From Hibiscus mutabilis (lineage: Eukaryota; Streptophyta; Magnoliopsida; Malvales; Malvaceae), in NCBI GenBank assembly GCA_019671005.1, contig CM033741.1:4588001-4652000 (forward strand): 64,000 bases of DNA. Direction: 5' to 3'. Of the stretch, positions 59,565 through 64,000 are shown in pieces (positions within the stretch are counted from its first letter, which is position 1; each line of letters begins with the position of its first letter). The notes below the pieces were generated by a model, which was not told where the DNA came from, made no database searches, and saw nothing but the letters and a program-made list of their open reading frames with translations. The position numbers were made by a program, and so were the translations under genes.

Positions 59565-60440
59565 CAGGATTTAGTTTTAACTAATTCAGATCGACTTAAG
59601 TCGTACACCTGATTTTGATAAGTGAATCTCCCAACAAAAATTTTCTGCATATAAACGTGGACGAAGCTACATAGGGGCTGGCAAAGGCCAGCCCCCCGTA
59701 CTCCATCCTTACGGTTCATTCTTTTTATAATTTGGCCCTAGTAGAATTTTAAATTATAATTTATTTTACTTGTTTTTATGTTTATAGAGTGGTTGTTGTT
59801 TTAGTGGTAAAGTGTGTATAAAAATTAAGTTTATTTTACTTGAAATTAGTGAATCGGATCCTATTGATGACGTTTTTTAGTTTTTTGTTTTTTAGACTTA
59901 AGTGTAAGAAATATTTGAATTTTTGAAAAAAAATTAATTAAGCTCCTGAACTTTTTTTGCACTCAATTAAATTCTTAAATCAATAAATTAAAATAATTAA
60001 GCCTTTTGACCAATTTTGACCATTAAATATTGGCAATTATTTTTTTAGATATTACTGGCATATGATACACTACCATTCTATCATGTTGCGTTTACAGATT
60101 TCTTCAAAAAAAATTAATATTTTATACATTTTTTAGAATTTTTAAATAATTTTTTAAATAAAACTAAATTTTTTAAAAATTTCAAGTCAAGACATTGTGC
60201 CACAATGCACTGTACCAACAGATAAAAAAACTATCGAGATCTAATGGTCAAAATTGGTTCGAGGGCTTAATTGAGTGAAAAAAATTAGAGACTTAATTGA
60301 TTTTTTAAAAAATTCAATGACTTTTTATACCTTTTTTTATTTTCTACCTCTTAACTTTTAATTCCTGACTTCGTCCTTATATACAAAGATCTCGAACCTA
60401 AAACACAATTAAACAATATCAAATTACTTACCATTTAGAG
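59565..60440 (-). mobile_element. SINE split by a nested insertion
   Basis: 59565-59653 matches the 3' half of the SINE at 29004 (AACTAATTCAGATCGAC, CGTACACCTGATTTTGATA, TTTTCTGCATA). The 5' half resumes at about 60378 (CAAAGATCTCGAACC). Joining the two restores the order seen at 29004-29191 (TTTTCTGCATACACAATG... CGAACTCG). Confidence 0.7.
59654..60377. mobile_element. Inverted-repeat element nested in the SINE
   Basis: About 724 bp, with ends containing GGACGAAGCTACAT (left) and GGACGAAGTCAGG (right, read inward). ATATA occurs at both junctions. A small hairpin, GGGGCTGGC/GCCAGCCCC, lies near 59677-59696. No coding content was recognised. Confidence 0.6.
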
Positions 60441-60866
60441 CAACCCAGTAAAATATTTCAAATAAATTTAGAATATCATAAAGTCTCCCTAATTTATGGT
60501 TTATCCGTCGCATTCTTAGTTCTTGCAAATACTAGAGATAAACGGTAAAGGCAATCTCCGCCCGAACCGCTCGATTACAACCGTAAATACCCGCGGGAAA
60601 CTGAATTAAGCCCCGCCTTCTTTCTCATTTTAAAGACGGGAAATGAAGGGAAAAAACTAGGACTTAAGAGGTTTAGCTCCTTCCTCGAAATTTTGAACTC
60701 CTCGTTCATAATTTCGACGAGGTATTTAAGCTATTTGTTCCATCGGATTAGATTCTTTTCATTTCCATTTAGATTATTTTTGGATTTTCGGGAAAGAAGA
60801 ACGAGGATCATTTCACAAATCAATTCAAAAAAGGAGAAAAAAAAGAATAAAAAACCGATAGAATTA

Positions 60867-61008
60867 ATGGCTGGAATGATGAATAAGTTGAAGAAATTAG
60901 ACGTCTACCCTAAGATCAACGAGGATTTCCACAGGCGAACAATTTCCGGTGGCATTATCACTCTATTCTCCTCCGTTGTTATGATCTTGCTCTTCTTTTC
61001 CGAGCTCC
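60867..61008 (+). CDS. ERGIC3/Erv46 paralogue, exon 1 (gene continues past window or is truncated)
   Basis: 142 bp, exactly the exon 1 length of the gene at 43863, followed by a canonical GTGAGT donor in the same phase. The 47 residues (MAGMMNKLKKLDVYPKINED, then RTISGGIITL and LLFFSELR) differ from the first copy at 11 positions, mostly conservative. The upstream region (60545-60866) also aligns with the other gene's leader. No exon 2 equivalent is found up to 64000; intron 1 contains LTR-retrotransposon ends at 61127 and 62533. The preserved frame suggests past or present constraint. Whether the other twelve exons exist to the right cannot be seen. Confidence 0.8.
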
Positions 61009-61126
61009 GTGAGTTTCTTTTCCGAGCTCAATTATATGGATCTCTTTTTTTACATCTACATTGGAATTGAATTATTTGAAATTTGTTTTCTTACCTTGAG
61101 AATTGTTAGGCGTTTTTAGGTTTGAA

Positions 61127-61619
61127 TGTTGGATTAAAATCCGTAATTGTGGGCATATATGTATAATGTATATTGCTAATATAAAATATGACACAAAATT
61201 AAGTGACCAATTATGTTAGGCATGTCATGTATATTAAAATATCATGGAAATGAAAGTGTAGAGACCATAAGATGTATTTATAATTTGATGAGGGGCAGAG
61301 TTATAAGTACTTAATAGTTGATTATTAAATTAATTATATAAAGAGTAGTGATCCCCAAGAAATAGGTTAACTTGTTTTTCTCTCATTTTCCGTCAGAGAA
61401 TTTTATGTCAAGAGATAACTTATCTTCTTGGAAGATCGCAACCATCTTTCTTTTAGGGATCTCTATCAAAGATTCAAGGTTTTTAATTTATCGATTAATT
61501 CAGGTACGCTTCCGCATTCAGTTTATTTAAATTATTGTTCTTAATAATTTGACATGATAGATCCTCAATTTAGATTTCATATTTAGTTATAGTTTGGTTC
61601 TAACAAGTGACATCAGAGA
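61127..61619 (+). mobile_element. Probable Copia-type LTR with primer-binding site
   Basis: Starts TGTTGGATTAAAATCC and ends TCTAACA at 61605, followed after two bases by TGACATCAGAGAC, a degenerate match to the initiator-Met tRNA primer site TGGTATCAGAGC. The phrase AGGTACGCTTCCGC near the LTR end also occurs in plant Copia LTRs as I recall. No second LTR or coding domain is seen to 62532. The remainder up to 62532 is AT-rich. Confidence 0.6.
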
Positions 61620-62532
61620 CAAATTATGTCGAATCGTTGAGAAAATAATTAAGTTTATACGGAATATAACAATAGTTTTGTCTTTGATTGTTCAAGTGCC
61701 GCGTAATTTTTTATTAACTTCTGGCTTGCGGCTTTACATTAATATGCAAATAGTGTTAATCAGCAAATAGCGTTAATATGCAAATTGTGATTATGGAGTT
61801 TTGTTGTTTCTTCCTAATTTTGTTTTTAATTGTGTTGTTAATAGGCAAATAGCGTTAATATGGAATCTTTCCCTAATTTTGTTAATCGACAAATTGGATT
61901 ATGGAATTTTGTTGTTTGTTGCGTCAGTAATGGTGATAACCCTATGTTGCGTTTTGATTTGGGTTTTTCAATTTGGAGCAGATCCTATTTCTTTTATATA
62001 TGTTGAATTTTAGTTTTTTAAGTAATGAATATTCGTGCTATATCATGTATTCATTAGTTACAGTAAACTATTTCTTAAATATCAATATGCCCTTATTTTG
62101 TATTGCCTTTGCTTTCAAGTATGAAATATATATATATTATTTAAGATATATATTTAATTTGGTTAGATCAAAATTTTAGTTTTGATCATTGGGTATTAAG
62201 ATATATCTTGTTTAGTTTTGAACTGAACCTTTGGCTTAAATTTATTACACTATATGCTTAATTATGCCATTAATGTTATCTACGGAATATACATTTAGTT
62301 TTGGTTTTGGAAAGCGTGTCATTAATTTTATGAAATTCATATTCGATTCGGTTTGATCAAGAATTTCAATTTTAATCGTCAAGTTATTATGCACACTAAA
62401 GTTTTATGTGATCATTGTATGAATCATTCATTTATATAAAGTTAAATATTGAATGCATTTAGTTTAACTATTTATAAATATTGCCTTTAAGTTTATAATC
62501 AAAATTTTGGCAAATGTATGTTTAAGGAATTT

Positions 62533-64000
62533 TGTAACACCCTCGACCTGGATGTCACATTTGGGTCTCAAGCCCAAACCATTACCATAACATTTTGACC
62601 TATTTTAGTCTAATCCACAAATCCATTTAATTACAACCCAATAAAACATAATAAGTATGTAAAAACATATACAATAGAGCCCCTTTTAAAATTACATTAT
62701 AAACCCTTGACTCGATAGTTTGAAAATCCAAATACGATTTACAATATACAATAGGTTCCTACGAATACAAATCCCAAAGACCTAAGTACTGTACTCTGAA
62801 GAGACAAGGCGTTGGAATCCTTCCCAGATGGTGCTCCTTCAAGAACGTGCCAAACCTACTAACATGCAAACAGAAACAACGATTCCGAATGCTGAGCTAA
62901 CAAAGCTCAGTGGATACACCGCCACTCAACCATGCTTCATGCAGATCATAAATAAAGCAATGCAACAAGAATGATATCATGGCAAGATAACAATGGCGCT
63001 ACCATATCCGCTTAAATATATAGCATTATGAATGTATGATCACACACACAGCTCATACAAGTACCTCATACGTTTACCTAGCATCACACAGATAACACCA
63101 ACAACATTAAGTGAGGTTCGCGTCCACAAAGCATCGGAATCCTACACTTGAGTGAGGCCCGCGTCCACAAAGCATCGGGATCCTATACTCTGAGCAAGGC
63201 TCGCGTCCATATAGTATCAGGATCCTATACTCGAGGGATGAGGCCCGCGTCCACATAGCATCGGGATCCTACATCTATGCTCGGGATCTCTCATCAAGCA
63301 TCTTCAAATGAGGCTCGCGTCCACAAAGCATCGGGATCCAACATTCGGGAATCTTCAAGGTGTTGCAACACACTTAGGGTATCCATATCCCAACAAGGGA
63401 TGACTCGACTACCTAGGTGTTCCATCAGCACACAACAACGACCCTAGTAACCACACAGCTCTAAACCTCGACACAAGGGTCTCACCGCACACAGCTCTAA
63501 CACTTTTACTATAGCCTTATGGTTTTTATCAGTTATTAAACTGACCTATTGAGCTTATCTATTTATTAGTATGTTATGAAGGTACACATTATTCATTCTC
63601 ATTAATTTATCTTATTATCCGATAAGACTCAACCTTATAGGCACCCCTTCCGCACACAGCAAGGGTTTAAATTACCACAAAACATCAACGATCCACCTAG
63701 GATCTCTATGGGTTTCCATCACACACAATTTACCTGGTATTTATCACGTTATTAGCCCATTATTCTCATTCGGGGTTAAAAATCTCCATTTCTCAGTTTT
63801 AATGTTCATTTTACACATTGACGGACCCCTAGGGCCCTTTGCCTCGAATTATAGCACCCCTGAACGCAACCTTGAATTTATTGGGCAGATTGTCCAGCGA
63901 GTACCGATACTCCAAGGTGAGTATCGGTACTCCACTATAGGTATCAGTACTCCCCCATGAGTACCGATACTCCAATTAGGTTCAAAAAAATTAAACCCCA
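62533..64000 (+). mobile_element. LTR-retrotransposon end starting TGTAACACCC (runs off window)
   Basis: TGTAACACCCTCGACC at 62533 is a typical start of plant Ty3/Gypsy LTRs. The following 1.4 kb has a different, less AT-rich composition than its surroundings. It contains the tandem array at 63113-63345 and the GTACCGATACTCC motif at 63895-63975. No coding domain is reached before the window ends. Confidence 0.65.
63113..63345. repeat. Minisatellite with 42-bp unit
   Basis: Five units of the form GAGGCYCGCGTCCACA followed by AGCATCGGGATCCTAC, starting near 63113, 63154, 63196, 63240 and 63310. The first four are spaced 41-44 bp; the last is 70 bp away. Confidence 0.88.

Noticed and set aside
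63113..63345. CRISPR-like spacing of repeats
   Set aside because: Units are contiguous and degenerate, without unique spacers, in a plant retroelement.
1..64000. tRNA or rRNA genes
   Set aside because: No cloverleaf-like gene or rRNA segment was recognised by eye; only tRNA-derived SINE boxes were seen.

Overview
This window is plant nuclear DNA, most likely from a dicot of the cotton/Malvaceae type. The evidence is small exons with GT-AG introns, AT-rich intergenic DNA, plant-only families (CRY1, R2R3-MYB, VQ protein, GH3 beta-xylosidase), and repeats resembling those I associate with Gossypium (an LTR starting TGTAACACCC, and the recurring ACCGATAC motif). The genus is an inference; no search was run.

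Layout. 1-1026: the 5' end of a CRY1 cryptochrome gene (minus), running off the left edge. 7913-9647: an R2R3-MYB gene of the MYB53/92/93 type (minus), with both splice junctions of its middle exon damaged. 18826-20537: a decayed DUF4057 gene (minus), head to head with an intact eight-exon plastid-type SAM methyltransferase gene (21413-25043, plus). 34463-35254: an intronless VQ-motif gene (minus). 43863-49481: an intact 13-exon ERGIC3/Erv46 gene (plus). 53312-53600: a relic of beta-xylosidase exon 1. 55131-58630: a beta-xylosidase (BXL7-type) gene broken by frameshifts, stops and a scrambled exon. 60867-61008: exon 1 of a second ERGIC3/Erv46 paralogue, whose first intron holds two LTR-retrotransposon ends and leaves the window.

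The DNA between genes is dense with old mobile elements, many of which can be delimited by target-site duplications (TSDs). They include two related families of long fold-back elements with 9-bp TSDs (Mutator type), composite hAT-like elements with 8-bp TSDs and a telomere-like core, a Harbinger MITE with TTA TSDs, tRNA-derived SINEs, 5'-truncated LINEs, and LTR fragments.

The genes do not form a pathway. Their grouping (MYB, DUF4057, methyltransferase, VQ, ERGIC3, BXL7) looks like an old conserved block: from memory, relatives lie on Arabidopsis chromosome 1 near At1g34-36 and At1g78. The main story is differential decay. Two single-copy-like genes are intact and two neighbours have collapsed. 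ERGIC3 is duplicated, with its 17-kb partner interrupted by retroelements. I see no evidence for a new multi-gene biological system. The most unusual items are the fold-back elements, the dimeric hAT family and the MYB splice-site damage.
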